Shown here: piece by piece, positions 26,099-34,524 of the stretch
Position numbering within the stretch: position 1 is the first letter of the stretch
Layout: each line of letters begins with the position of its first letter
NCBI GenBank assembly: GCA_022565615.1
Contig: JAIUMM010000012.1
Coordinates: forward strand, 1 to 43,127
Origin: Nanobdellota archaeon
Lineage (GTDB): Archaea > Nanobdellota > Nanobdellia > Woesearchaeales > UBA583
Length of the DNA: 43,127 bases
Direction: 5' to 3'
Program-made: the position numbers and the translations under genes
Notes under the pieces: model-generated
Told to the model about the DNA's origin: nothing
The model's input: the letters and a program-made list of their open reading frames with translations, nothing else
Databases searched by the model: none

Positions 26099-26752
26099 AT
26101 GGATTTTAATTCATATTTTAATTACGCATACAGACTATGGACATTTGATGAAAATGTCCATGGAGAACTCAGAGAGAGTCAAGCTCCAAGTATTGGGACA
26201 AATTATTTATTTTTTTCAGTAATTGGATTTGTTATGGGAATTATTTTTATCCTAAGTGAATTAGTTGGAACTAGTGTGTTCAGTGGATCTGAACTTGTAT
26301 TTTATTTGATAGGTGCTTTATTTGGAGCAATTATCCTAATTCCATTATCTTATCTAATATTTTCATTATGGAGTCAATTATGGATAAACATATTTGGAGG
26401 TGATCAACCATTATCAAAAACTTTTGAACTTTTTACATACATTTATATTCCTTCATTTATAGTTGGTGCCACAATACTAGTTATTCAAACAATTTTAGGT
26501 TTGTTTATAAGAAATGAAACTGCACTAATATTGGCATCTCTTCCATTAAATTTAATTTCATTTGGAGTTGGAGTTTATGCAATTGCAGTTATTATAAAAA
26601 CATTTTCTATAACTCATAACATGCAAGCATTAAATGTTGTGCTTGCAGGAGCTATTTCATTTGTAACTCTATTTTTGATGTTATTAATCACAGGGTTAAT
26701 CATTGGTTTTGTAATTGGGTTTCTAGTTGGATTTAATAATTTATTAGTTTAG
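26099..26752 (+). CDS. Yip1-domain membrane protein
   Basis: 217 aa. A short cytosolic start is followed by five predicted membrane helices. The loop WINIFGGDQPLSKTFELFTYIYIPS matches the Yip1 family, where the gene product is a multi-pass membrane protein of unclear role in archaea (in eukaryotes Yip1 acts in vesicle traffic with Rab GTPases). No soluble domain is attached. It stands alone, with a TATA-like TTTTTAAAC about 28 bases upstream of the ATG. Confidence 0.82.
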   Translation: MDFNSYFNYAYRLWTFDENVHGELRESQAPSIGTNYLFFSVIGFVMGIIFILSELVGTSVFSGSELVFYLIGALFGAIILIPLSYLIFSLWSQLWINIFGGDQPLSKTFELFTYIYIPSFIVGATILVIQTILGLFIRNETALILASLPLNLISFGVGVYAIAVIIKTFSITHNMQALNVVLAGAISFVTLFLMLLITGLIIGFVIGFLVGFNNLLV

Positions 26753-26824
26753 TATAATTATTTAAATTTTTAAATTATTTTTATTATGAAAAAATTTATA
26801 TTCTATAATATTCACATATAATTA

Positions 26825-27352
26825 ATGAATCAAAAAAATGCTAAAGAAAAACCTAAGTGTATTATTTTAATTGGTCCTCCTGCTTGTGGAAAAGGAACTC
26901 AGGCAAAATTACTTGAAAAAAATATTTCTAATTCAATTACTATTTCAACAGGAGAATTACTTAGAAAAAGTGGAGATTTAAGTGGCAATTATGTTGATGA
27001 TGAAATTATTAAATCATTAATACAACAAGAGATTTATCAATATTCACCTAACACTACATTTATTTTAGATGGTGCTGTAAGGACACTTCCTCAAATTGAA
27101 ATCGCAAAAGAGCTTTTTACTATTTCAAGTATTATATCATTTGATTCAATCTCATTTGAAGAATTAAAAAAAAGAATTATCTCAAGGGGAAGGGTGGAAG
27201 ACCCTCATATTCGTATTCAAGATTATATTGAAAAATCAAGTTGTGTAAGAGAATATTTCTCAATGTATTACTCAGATAATTTCCACTCAATTAATGCAAG
27301 CATGAATAAAGAAAATGTGGAAGAGGAAATTAGAAGAAAACTAGAAATTTAA
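26825..27352 (+). CDS. adk: Adenylate kinase, short form
   Basis: 175 aa. P-loop GPPACGKGT (17-25), ISTGELLRKS, FILDGAVRTLPQ and the arginine-bearing RIISRGRVEDP are all in place. It interconverts ATP, ADP and AMP. The LID is the short form without a zinc knuckle. The AMP-binding motif reads DGAVRT where DGFPRT is usual, keeping the arginine. Related UMP/CMP kinases cannot be fully excluded. A TATA-like TTTATATT about 28 bases upstream supports a leaderless start. Confidence 0.85.
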   Translation: MNQKNAKEKPKCIILIGPPACGKGTQAKLLEKNISNSITISTGELLRKSGDLSGNYVDDEIIKSLIQQEIYQYSPNTTFILDGAVRTLPQIEIAKELFTISSIISFDSISFEELKKRIISRGRVEDPHIRIQDYIEKSSCVREYFSMYYSDNFHSINASMNKENVEEEIRRKLEI

Positions 27353-27380
27353 TTCTAAAAATTAATCTAATAAATATTAT

Positions 27381-27770
27381 TTACTTTAATAGTTTATATT
27401 TCTCAAGAATATATTTTGTTGAATTTGATAGTTTAATATTTGAATTACTATTATACCAATGAATATATTTAATTTCATTCTTAGGTTTTGCTAATCCAAT
27501 AGTTCTAATTTTAAATATTTTAGAATAATTTTTTATTTTTTTATTTTTGTAATTTGTCCAAATTTTTCCTTCTAAGCTAAATAAATATTTAGTATAAATT
27601 GTAAAAAGTCCTGTTTCTTCTCTTAACTCTCTAATTGCTGCTTTTCTACGAGATTCATTTTTTTCAACTCCACCTCCTGGTAATGAATACTTTAAACCAT
27701 TTTCAGACACAAGTAGAATTCCTTTATATGATTCTACTATTGCAATCCCCTTTCTTCTAATTTTTACCAT
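27381..27770 (-). CDS. Nudix hydrolase
   Basis: 129 aa. The Nudix box is complete: GGGVEKNES, then RELREETGL, with the expected spacing (G x5 E x7 REU x EE x GU). The enzyme hydrolyses a nucleoside diphosphate linked to another group; the substrate cannot be told. It lies directly downstream of the ABC permease gene (18 bases), so it may share its transcript. Confidence 0.88.
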   Translation of the reverse strand: MVKIRRKGIAIVESYKGILLVSENGLKYSLPGGGVEKNESRRKAAIRELREETGLFTIYTKYLFSLEGKIWTNYKNKKIKNYSKIFKIRTIGLAKPKNEIKYIHWYNSNSNIKLSNSTKYILEKYKLLK

Positions 27771-27788
27771 ATTTAATGAAATCAGTAT

Positions 27789-28634
27789 TCAACTTCTCAT
27801 CCCATATCCTTTAACTAATAATCTGTGTGCAATTACAAATAATATAATACATGCTCCAACTAACATAGCATATGCAAAGAAAATATTAATATCACTTTGT
27901 CCAATAAAACCATATCTAAATGTATTAATAATGTATAAAATAGGGTTTAAAAGAGCAACAGTTTGCCAAAATCCATTAAGTTGTGAAATTGAAAAAAATA
28001 CTCCTCCTAAATAAATTAAAGGCATTAATAAAAATGTTGGAACAAGCATAACATCATCAAATTTCTTAGCAAACATTGAATTAATAAATCCTCCAAGTGA
28101 GAACATAAATGATGTAAGTAATACTGTTGAGATGATTACTAAATAATTATAAATTGTAAATATATTAAATAAAAGTGATACTATTGTAACAACTATTCCT
28201 ACTAATAATCCTCTAAACATTCCTCCTGCTACAAATCCTAAAATAATTGTCAAAGGAGATGTGGAAGAGACTAATAACTCATCAACAGATTTTTGAAACT
28301 TTGCCCCAAAAAATGAACTCACAACATTTGAATATGAATTATTAATAATTGCCATCATAATAAGTCCTGGAATAATGAACGCCATATAACTTACTCCATT
28401 AACATCACCAATTTGAGAACCTACAAATGTTCCAAAAATTAGAAAATACAGTGTAATTGTAATTACTGAGGGTACAATAGTTTGAGTCCAAATTCTTAAA
28501 ATTCTACTAGCTTCTTTTCTAAAAATTGTCATGAATGCAATCCATTGAATTTTTAAATAATTATACTCATCTCTATTTGAAAAATCAAAATTATTCTTTT
28601 TTAATTCTTTAATTATTGCTTGTTTTTGTATCAT
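27789..28634 (-). CDS. ABC-2 type transporter permease
   Basis: 281 aa with six membrane helices and the ABC-2 permease pattern (WTQTIVPSVITITLYFLIFG near the start, then a conserved MPLIYLGGVFF and NPILYIINTFRYGF). It works with the ATPase at 29299-30234, with which it would export a drug, lipid or polysaccharide. A HAD gene separates the two. A strong Shine-Dalgarno AGGAGGTAAGAATTA sits just upstream and lies inside the end of that HAD gene, so translation is coupled. Confidence 0.9.
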   Translation of the reverse strand: MIQKQAIIKELKKNNFDFSNRDEYNYLKIQWIAFMTIFRKEASRILRIWTQTIVPSVITITLYFLIFGTFVGSQIGDVNGVSYMAFIIPGLIMMAIINNSYSNVVSSFFGAKFQKSVDELLVSSTSPLTIILGFVAGGMFRGLLVGIVVTIVSLLFNIFTIYNYLVIISTVLLTSFMFSLGGFINSMFAKKFDDVMLVPTFLLMPLIYLGGVFFSISQLNGFWQTVALLNPILYIINTFRYGFIGQSDINIFFAYAMLVGACIILFVIAHRLLVKGYGMRS

Positions 28635-28637
28635 TTT

Positions 28638-29297
28638 CTAATTCTTACCTCCTAAATTTCTTAAAATTTCACTTTCTAACAAATCAAATGAATTCTTATC
28701 TTTCATATAAAATGTTTGAAAACCTAAATTTTGAGCAGAATTAATATTCTCCTCTTCATCATCTATATAATAAATCTCATTAACATGTAATTCCTTGTCT
28801 TTTTTTGAGAGTTCTTTTAATATTTCTTCATAAAAAATTTTTTGAGGTTTCATAGTTTTTAAATTTTCAGATGAAAAAATAATATCAAATTTATTACCTA
28901 CTCCAAATTTTTTAATGTACTCAATTATATATTTTTCATTATTAGTTGCTAAACAACATAAAATTTCTTTTCTTTTCAATTGCTCAATTAATTTAATCAT
29001 CTTATCAAAAGGGTTTTGCTCACCTTGAAACCAAAATTCTAATAATTCTTCAACACTCTCAAACCCCCACAATTTAAAATATGGATTTTCTTCATGTTGA
29101 GGAATTTTTGAGAGTTCAACTTTTAAATCTTTTTGCCCAATTTTACATAGAGGAAATATTTGAGTAAAAAATTGTTTCAAGTCTTTTTCCCAGTTTAAAT
29201 CTAATTCTGGTTTTCTTTGAGAAACTCTTTGTGAAAACATTTTAGGTGCGAAATTCACAACACCATCATAATCAAATAATACAACTTTTATTACCAT
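28638..29297 (-). CDS. HAD-superfamily hydrolase
   Basis: 219 aa from the ATG at 29297, chosen because the Shine-Dalgarno GGAGGT lies about 12-17 bases before it; a longer frame would run back into the ABC ATPase. HAD motifs: LFDYDGVV (motif I), LATNNE (motif II), KTMKPQKIFYE (motif III lysine) and YYIDDEEENINSA (motif IV). A small alpha-helical cap is present. It is a phosphatase or phosphohexomutase-like enzyme of unknown substrate. Its place between ATPase and permease genes of one exporter is odd. Confidence 0.88.
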   Translation of the reverse strand: MVIKVVLFDYDGVVNFAPKMFSQRVSQRKPELDLNWEKDLKQFFTQIFPLCKIGQKDLKVELSKIPQHEENPYFKLWGFESVEELLEFWFQGEQNPFDKMIKLIEQLKRKEILCCLATNNEKYIIEYIKKFGVGNKFDIIFSSENLKTMKPQKIFYEEILKELSKKDKELHVNEIYYIDDEEENINSAQNLGFQTFYMKDKNSFDLLESEILRNLGGKN

Positions 29298-29298
29298 T

Positions 29299-30234
29299 TT
29301 AATTCTTACCTCCTTTATCAAAATTATCTTTTTTTGTTTTTTGAATAAATAGTGCCTCAAGTCTATTTTGCTTATTTCTAATCCCTGAAATTTCAACTCC
29401 TTGTGAATCTAGTTCTTTAATAATTGCATTAATGCTTGATTGTTTATCAATTACAACTTCAATAGTTGTCTCATCAACTTTTGAAAATTCAACTCCTTTA
29501 ATATGTAACTTAGTTGGAAGAAATTCTTTTGAATCTATAATATACATTTCTTTATCAAGTTGTTTTAATAACTCTTTAACTGTCGTATTTTCAATAATTT
29601 CACCATTATTTATAATTGCAATATTTTTTGCAAGTTGCTCTGCTTCTTCTAAATAATGCGTTGTTAAAATGATAGTCATTCCACCATCGTGTAACTCTTG
29701 AATAAAATTCCACATCAAATGTCTAAGTTCAACATCAACTCCAGCTGTTGGCTCATCTAAAATTAAAACTTGAGGATTATGAATTAATGCTCTTGCAATC
29801 ATAACTCTTCTCTTCATTCCACCACTGAGCATTCTAATTTGAGCATGTTTTTTATCATAAATATCTAATTTTTTAAGTAAAAAATCTAATCTTGTATTTG
29901 CAAGACTTCTTGATACTCCATAATATCCAGCTTGATTTAAGATAATTTGCTCAACAGTTTCAAAAATTGATAAATTTACTTCTTGTGGAACAACTCCTAA
30001 ATATGATTTTGCTTTATTAAAATCCTCATCAACATCAACACCACAAATTGATACGTTACCGCTACTTTTATTAACTAATGAACTAATTATTCCAATTGTT
30101 GTACTCTTTCCCGCTCCATTTGGCCCTAAAAGAGCAAAAAAATCTCCTTTTTTAATTTCAAGAGAAATATCTTTTAAAGCTACAAATCCATCTGCATATG
30201 TTTTTGAAACATTTTTAATATCAATTGCTAACAT
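29299..30234 (-). CDS. ABC transporter ATP-binding protein (DrrA-like)
   Basis: 311 aa. Walker A LLGPNGAGKSTT, Q-loop PQEV, signature MLSGGMKRRV, Walker B LILDEPTAGVD and switch H (TTHYLEEAEQL) are complete. The C-terminal 90 residues are an accessory domain as in DrrA-type export ATPases. It energises the ABC-2 permease two genes down. Its stop codon is followed by one base and the HAD ATG; the last codons GGA GGT AAG AAT TAA double as that gene's ribosome binding site. Confidence 0.93.
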   Translation of the reverse strand: MLAIDIKNVSKTYADGFVALKDISLEIKKGDFFALLGPNGAGKSTTIGIISSLVNKSSGNVSICGVDVDEDFNKAKSYLGVVPQEVNLSIFETVEQIILNQAGYYGVSRSLANTRLDFLLKKLDIYDKKHAQIRMLSGGMKRRVMIARALIHNPQVLILDEPTAGVDVELRHLMWNFIQELHDGGMTIILTTHYLEEAEQLAKNIAIINNGEIIENTTVKELLKQLDKEMYIIDSKEFLPTKLHIKGVEFSKVDETTIEVVIDKQSSINAIIKELDSQGVEISGIRNKQNRLEALFIQKTKKDNFDKGGKN

Positions 30235-30371
30235 AGTTTAATTAAGAATTTAGTCTTTATAAAAAAATGTATTATAAAAAATAAGAGGGAGGATAATTCA
30301 CAACTAAAAATTTATAAATTAAATTAGAAAAATACATAATATTTTTAAATAGTTATTACTTAAAAGTAATA

Positions 30372-31898
30372 ATGATATTTTCACGAGTTGAACAAGATGG
30401 AAAAATTTCTGATAATGATAGGTACATTCCATATAAAATTAGAAATTTTTTTGGACATGGTTCTAGACACTCTGACTTAGATTTACCTTATTTTTGTGGT
30501 TCAAAACTTATTCGCTCATTAGATCAGTCTCTTGAATCAATTCTTGTAAGACAAGAGCAATTTAAACGATTTGCACAAGATTCAAAAGTTGCAAAGGTGT
30601 GTAGAGAAGTTATATCAGATATTGATAATTTTAGAAATTTTTGTTTCCCTCGTGATAGAGTTGTATTTCATAAAGAAGGAAGAGGTTATCAAGGAGATAT
30701 TGTATTAAAAGTTCCAGACTTTGAGAAATTACAAAATTACAAAAATCAATTTTTGAGAATAAGAAACGAATCATTACATAAACTTGATAAAATTAATCTA
30801 TCACAAAACCCTCTACCCCAGATGCTGTATGATTTAATAGATGGAGGATTAGATGAAGATGTGTTTGAAAAATGGAAAAAACAGGAACAAGAAATTCAAA
30901 GATTTCAAGATGAAGCTGATTCATTAATTTTAGGAAGTGCTCAAATTAATAGATTCACTGGAGAAATTGAGAGTTTCTCACCACTTAGTTATTTAAATCC
31001 TCAAGTTCATGATGAAATAATAAAATCTCTAAAAATAGGAGATATTCCAAGATTAGTGATTGGAAATAGGGAAATTCCTCTTACTGATTTGATCCCTCTT
31101 CATGAAGTAACTTATGATTTTAGAAGAAGAACAATTAAAGGTGTGCGAGAAAAGTTATTTGGAACTCCTGATTCTCCTTATCGAGAAATAGTATCAAAAA
31201 GAAAAGAATTTGATAGTAGAGAATCTAAGAATTTAATTGATGAAATTGCTTTTTATTGTGAAATTGCTGAATTTTATCAACAAAGACAAGAAGAAGGATT
31301 ACCAGTATGTTTTCCAGAAATTTTAGAGGCTCATGAAAATAAAACTATTATAAAACAATTTGACCCTATTTGGTTAGAAGATGGACTTGAGAGAAAATTA
31401 GTTGATATCAATCAAGTTGGAAATCAAGTTATAACAGGACTCAATAGTGGAGGAAAATCTACTTATTGTAGAAATATTGCAATGTGTAAACTTTGGGCTC
31501 AAGCAGGAATTCCTCTTCCTGCTCAAGAAGCACAATTAAGTATTTCAACAGGAATTGGAGTTTATAATTCTAAAATTGATGAAGAAGGATCTGGAATTTT
31601 TGCAACTGAATTAAAAGGGATAAAAACAATGTTTGAAAATGAATCTCTTGGAACTCATCCTTTATTTATATTAGAAGAACCTTTTACAGGAACTGATTAT
31701 GAAAGTAGAAGATTGGCATATGAAAGATTATTTTCTCATTATGCAACAAGAGGAAGTACATTAGTAGTATCTCATGAAGGAAAAATGTTAGAAAACCTTC
31801 AAAATACTCAATTTCTTAAAATTGAAGATGGATATCAAACACAATTAGGAATTGGAAGAGGAGAAGGAGGAAGAATAATTAAACAAGTTGAATTCTAA
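30372..31898 (+). CDS. MutS-like ATPase lacking mismatch-recognition domains
   Basis: 508 aa. The MutS-type ATPase is at the C-terminus: TGLNSGGKSTY (Walker A, 355-365), FATELKGIKTM (the MutS ST-motif region), LFILEEPFTGTD (Walker B, 431-442; Glu doubled where MutS usually has DE) and VVSHEG. The N-terminal 330 residues read as helical core/lever, with RQEQFKRF-KVCREV at 60-80 as in MutS. The domain that holds the mismatch is absent. A role in recombination or ribosome rescue, as in other MutS2-type branches, cannot be decided; no Smr nuclease is attached. Confidence 0.8.
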   Translation: MIFSRVEQDGKISDNDRYIPYKIRNFFGHGSRHSDLDLPYFCGSKLIRSLDQSLESILVRQEQFKRFAQDSKVAKVCREVISDIDNFRNFCFPRDRVVFHKEGRGYQGDIVLKVPDFEKLQNYKNQFLRIRNESLHKLDKINLSQNPLPQMLYDLIDGGLDEDVFEKWKKQEQEIQRFQDEADSLILGSAQINRFTGEIESFSPLSYLNPQVHDEIIKSLKIGDIPRLVIGNREIPLTDLIPLHEVTYDFRRRTIKGVREKLFGTPDSPYREIVSKRKEFDSRESKNLIDEIAFYCEIAEFYQQRQEEGLPVCFPEILEAHENKTIIKQFDPIWLEDGLERKLVDINQVGNQVITGLNSGGKSTYCRNIAMCKLWAQAGIPLPAQEAQLSISTGIGVYNSKIDEEGSGIFATELKGIKTMFENESLGTHPLFILEEPFTGTDYESRRLAYERLFSHYATRGSTLVVSHEGKMLENLQNTQFLKIEDGYQTQLGIGRGEGGRIIKQVEF

Positions 31899-31944
31899 GT
31901 TAAAATATCAATATTTGATTTAAAATTAAAAAAATATTATTTAT

Positions 31945-32976
31945 TTACTTATTTATTATGTTAATTAACTTCTCCTTTGCATCTTGATAAAACTCATCTT
32001 CAATTAATTCTAAAGAATCATCATCACTATGATATACTCTCATTAACTTATCAAAATCTCCTGCAAGAACTGATATTTTAGTATTAAGTTCATCAATATA
32101 TTTAATTGGAAATGCAAGTTTAAGTAAACCTTCATCCTTATATTCATTAGTATATGAATACCCTATACAATCAACAACAATAATTTTCTCACACTTTTGT
32201 AAAATACTCAAATATTGTTCTTCAAATTGCCTATATCCTCTTCCCCAGTACACAGGTTCATCATAAGAGAGTTCTTCATTTGCATCAAAAACAAATAATG
32301 TCATCTCAAGAATTTGAGGATTTGAACAAATAGTATCTAGACACACACTAGTACCTGATGCATTATCGATTGCTCCTTTTTGAATTGAATCAAAGTGAGA
32401 AAATACAATATATTTAGGATTTTTCATATTTCCAACCATAATTGAGTTTAACTCTAAATCTACTTTTTCAACATCAACTGAAATTGAAATCTCTTTAGCT
32501 TTTGAAATTTTTAAGACATCTTCTCTATGTACTGCAATAGCAGGTGCAAAATAGTAATTTGCTTTTGAAATTGAATTAGAAAGAGGATTAAAATTAATAT
32601 TATTTTTATATAAAAAATCTTGTGAACTTGTCAAAGAACTTAAGATTATTTGATTTGAATTTATCTCTCCTCCTATAAAGCATGTTGGTTTATGTTCAAT
32701 TAAAATATCTTTATCAATAATACAATTCGAAGATTTAATTCTTGGAAGAGAAGTTGAAAAAGTAAATAATGAATATTCAATATCTCTTTTAGAAAGTTCC
32801 TCTTCAATAATTTTTTGAGCAATTTTAATATTTTCAAATTGTCTTTCTCCTAAGTTAGTTAATTTTCTAATAAACTCTACATACTCAAAACTCTTAGCAA
32901 CTCCATTAGTAGAACCAATATTTTCATTATTGCAATTATATTTATCATACTCATTATTAATACTATTATAGTTCAT
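31945..32976 (-). CDS. M28-like zinc metallopeptidase, cytosolic
   Basis: 343 aa. The metal-binding order of M28 aminopeptidases is visible: SHFDS (H194), AIDNASG (D204), DANEEL (E234/E235), VVDCIG (D269) and VYHSDDDS (H316). There is no signal peptide. The N-terminal 150 residues are diverged and may replace the usual lid. It likely removes amino acids from peptides or cleaves a peptide-like bond. The start at 32976 is backed by GGAGGATAAG upstream, which lies in the last codons of the preceding gene; the two overlap by 11 bases and must be co-translated. Confidence 0.75.
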   Translation of the reverse strand: MNYNSINNEYDKYNCNNENIGSTNGVAKSFEYVEFIRKLTNLGERQFENIKIAQKIIEEELSKRDIEYSLFTFSTSLPRIKSSNCIIDKDILIEHKPTCFIGGEINSNQIILSSLTSSQDFLYKNNINFNPLSNSISKANYYFAPAIAVHREDVLKISKAKEISISVDVEKVDLELNSIMVGNMKNPKYIVFSHFDSIQKGAIDNASGTSVCLDTICSNPQILEMTLFVFDANEELSYDEPVYWGRGYRQFEEQYLSILQKCEKIIVVDCIGYSYTNEYKDEGLLKLAFPIKYIDELNTKISVLAGDFDKLMRVYHSDDDSLELIEDEFYQDAKEKLINIINK

Positions 32977-33757
32977 TATTTCTTATCCTCCCTCTATACA
33001 TATTTATACATTCTTGTGCACTATTAGGACAAAACACATATTGAGAAAAATCGCTCTCAAAAGGAATTGGAGTAACTAATGGTTTAAATCCTAATTCACT
33101 TTGAACTCTTCTAAAAGCAGGTTCAAAAATTCCTTGTGTAAATTTTTTAAGAGCAGCACCGCTCTCTCCTCCGTGAAAATCTTCAAGTAAACAATTAATA
33201 CCTCCAAACATTGCTAAATATGCAGGATAATATTCACTTGCAACTAATCCTTGAGGATCAAAATCAAAATATCCAAAGTCTCCAATTACAGAGTTAGTTC
33301 TAAAAAAGTGATAATCAATAACAGGAGTTCTTGAATTCTCACACACTAAATCTCTTAAAGTTGCTCTTAAAATATCATAATTATTTCTACCTTGACCTGA
33401 AACTAATTCAACTCTTTGTCCATCATGAGTATTAAATTTTAAAAAACTTCTTTTCTCAGCTGAACAATTTACGTATCTATCATTTGAAAAACTAGGCATT
33501 GCAAAATCAACTCCTAACTCATTACATAAAGCTTTTGAATATAATGTTTCTTTTCTGCAAACTGGAAGGTGTCTTGCTAAAATCCCAGCTCCTTGAAATT
33601 CACAAGGATTTTCAAACCCTATTTCATCTTGAATAAATTCATTAATTCTTCTTTGAAGAGAACTATCACTTCTTCTTTGATTTAATGTATCTAGTACTTC
33701 TTCTCTTGAGGTATAATATGCCTCCCTTTGTTGATTTCTTTGTTCTTCGACATTCAT
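32966..33757 (-). CDS. Hypothetical protein coupled to the M28-like peptidase
   Basis: 263 aa, cytosolic, not recognised. The N-terminal 50 residues are charged and helical (MNVEEQRNQQREAYY). The middle has several cysteines (NPCEFQG, LPVCRKE, KALCNEL, NCSAEKR, LVCENS) and a stretch VIDYHFFRTN..GDFGYFDFDPQG. The C-terminal part has GGINCLLEDFHGGESG. Its 3' end overlaps the peptidase by 11 bases, so it may be the substrate, the partner or an inhibitor of that enzyme (inference). A TATA-like ATTTATATG at about 33807-33816 lies upstream and is part of a larger inverted repeat. Confidence 0.7.
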   Translation of the reverse strand: MNVEEQRNQQREAYYTSREEVLDTLNQRRSDSSLQRRINEFIQDEIGFENPCEFQGAGILARHLPVCRKETLYSKALCNELGVDFAMPSFSNDRYVNCSAEKRSFLKFNTHDGQRVELVSGQGRNNYDILRATLRDLVCENSRTPVIDYHFFRTNSVIGDFGYFDFDPQGLVASEYYPAYLAMFGGINCLLEDFHGGESGAALKKFTQGIFEPAFRRVQSELGFKPLVTPIPFESDFSQYVFCPNSAQECINMYRGRIRNNEL

Positions 33758-33803
33758 TTTCTATTAATACTAAAATCTTGTAAAATCAAATCTCTAAATC
33801 AAA

Positions 33804-33888
33804 GAACATATAAATAAGAAAATCATAAAGTAGAGTATACAAAATTGCACTTATTTATATGTTCAATAAATTTAGTGTAATTTTGTAT
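33804..33888. repeat. Two interlocking inverted repeats (mirror promoter region)
   Basis: Two stems share the same middle sequence. Stem 1 is a perfect 15-bp inverted repeat, GAACATATAAATAAG at 33804-33818 against CTTATTTATATGTTC at 33850-33864. Stem 2 is a 15-bp inverted repeat with one G-U pair, at 33837-33851 and 33874-33888. They overlap at 33850-33851, so only one can form at a time. The left copy of stem 1 contains the TATA box of the minus-strand gene at 33757; the right copy presents the same element facing the plus strand. It could be a switchable leader, an operator or a pair of divergent promoters. Confidence 0.6.
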
Positions 33889-34122
33889 GTGCCCATGTAA
33901 ACATTTTTTTAAAAAACATATAGAAATTATCAGTTTTATATAAATTAATCAATTTATTGAAAATTCTAGAAAAAAATAAAGAAGAAAATAAATTTATTTG
34001 TATAATTAATATAGTATAACGTATTACAATTAAACGTATTAATTCTCTTTCAATATTTAAATTTACATTATATATCATATTTTTTTAATAGTTATTAAAT
34101 TAATATTTTTCATATATTTTCT

Positions 34123-34171
34123 AAACTAATTTTTTAAATTAATTTTTAAACCAATTTTTAAACTAATTATT
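34123..34171. repeat. Four 12-13 nt tandem repeats
   Basis: Four head-to-tail units of the form AAACTAATTTTT (with T to A and T to C changes) lie between the structured repeats and the primase gene. They are AT-rich and resemble short iterons, but low complexity in this genome could also produce them. Position next to the primase gene is what makes them worth noting. Confidence 0.45.
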
Positions 34172-34307
34172 TAATGTTTCTAATTTTATATCCACATTTC
34201 TATTTTTCAATAGCTCTCAAACTTAACTTTATATTATTATAATAGTAGCTACATTGTAAAATTCTTGTAAGATAATATCTTAGTATTTATTACTTAAAAA
34301 ATAAATT

Positions 34308-34346
34308 CCACAATATTAATCTTACAAAATGTAACTAATATTGTGG
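34308..34346. repeat. Perfect 11-bp inverted repeat with inner stem
   Basis: CCACAATATTA at 34308-34318 pairs exactly with TAATATTGTGG at 34336-34346. Inside, TTAC (34322-34325) pairs with GTAA (34331-34334), leaving a short loop. No poly-T tail follows, so it is not a simple terminator. It lies in the 768-base gene-free gap between the 263-aa gene and the primase gene. Confidence 0.6.
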
Positions 34347-34358
34347 ATTAATATAGTA

Positions 34359-34428
34359 AAAACATAGCAAAGAATTTTTTATGAATATAAGACCATACAA
34401 AAAATGCTATGTTTTGTAATTCCACAAA
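34359..34428. repeat. Two further hairpins before the primase gene
   Basis: AAAACATAGCA at 34359-34369 pairs with TGCTATGTTTT at 34405-34415 (11 bp), and TTTGT at 34413-34417 pairs with ACAAA at 34424-34428; the two overlap at 34413-34415. ATTCCACAA occurs here and again at the start of the neighbouring 34308 hairpin. With the other repeats this gap holds structure but no convincing coding frame; a noncoding RNA read on the plus strand is possible. Confidence 0.45.
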
Positions 34429-34524
34429 CATAGTTATGAATTTACTTATTTATAAACTTTTCTCTTCAAAAGATATATCCTAAACTACACAATATTTTTA
34501 AACTTATATCTTCTAATTATAAAT

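Noticed and set aside
33872-34078. A 68-codon hydrophobic open frame on the minus strand in the structured gap
   Set aside because: Composition is that of random AT-rich DNA (Ile, Leu, Phe, Tyr, Asn); no promoter or ribosome site fits, and it overlaps an inverted repeat.
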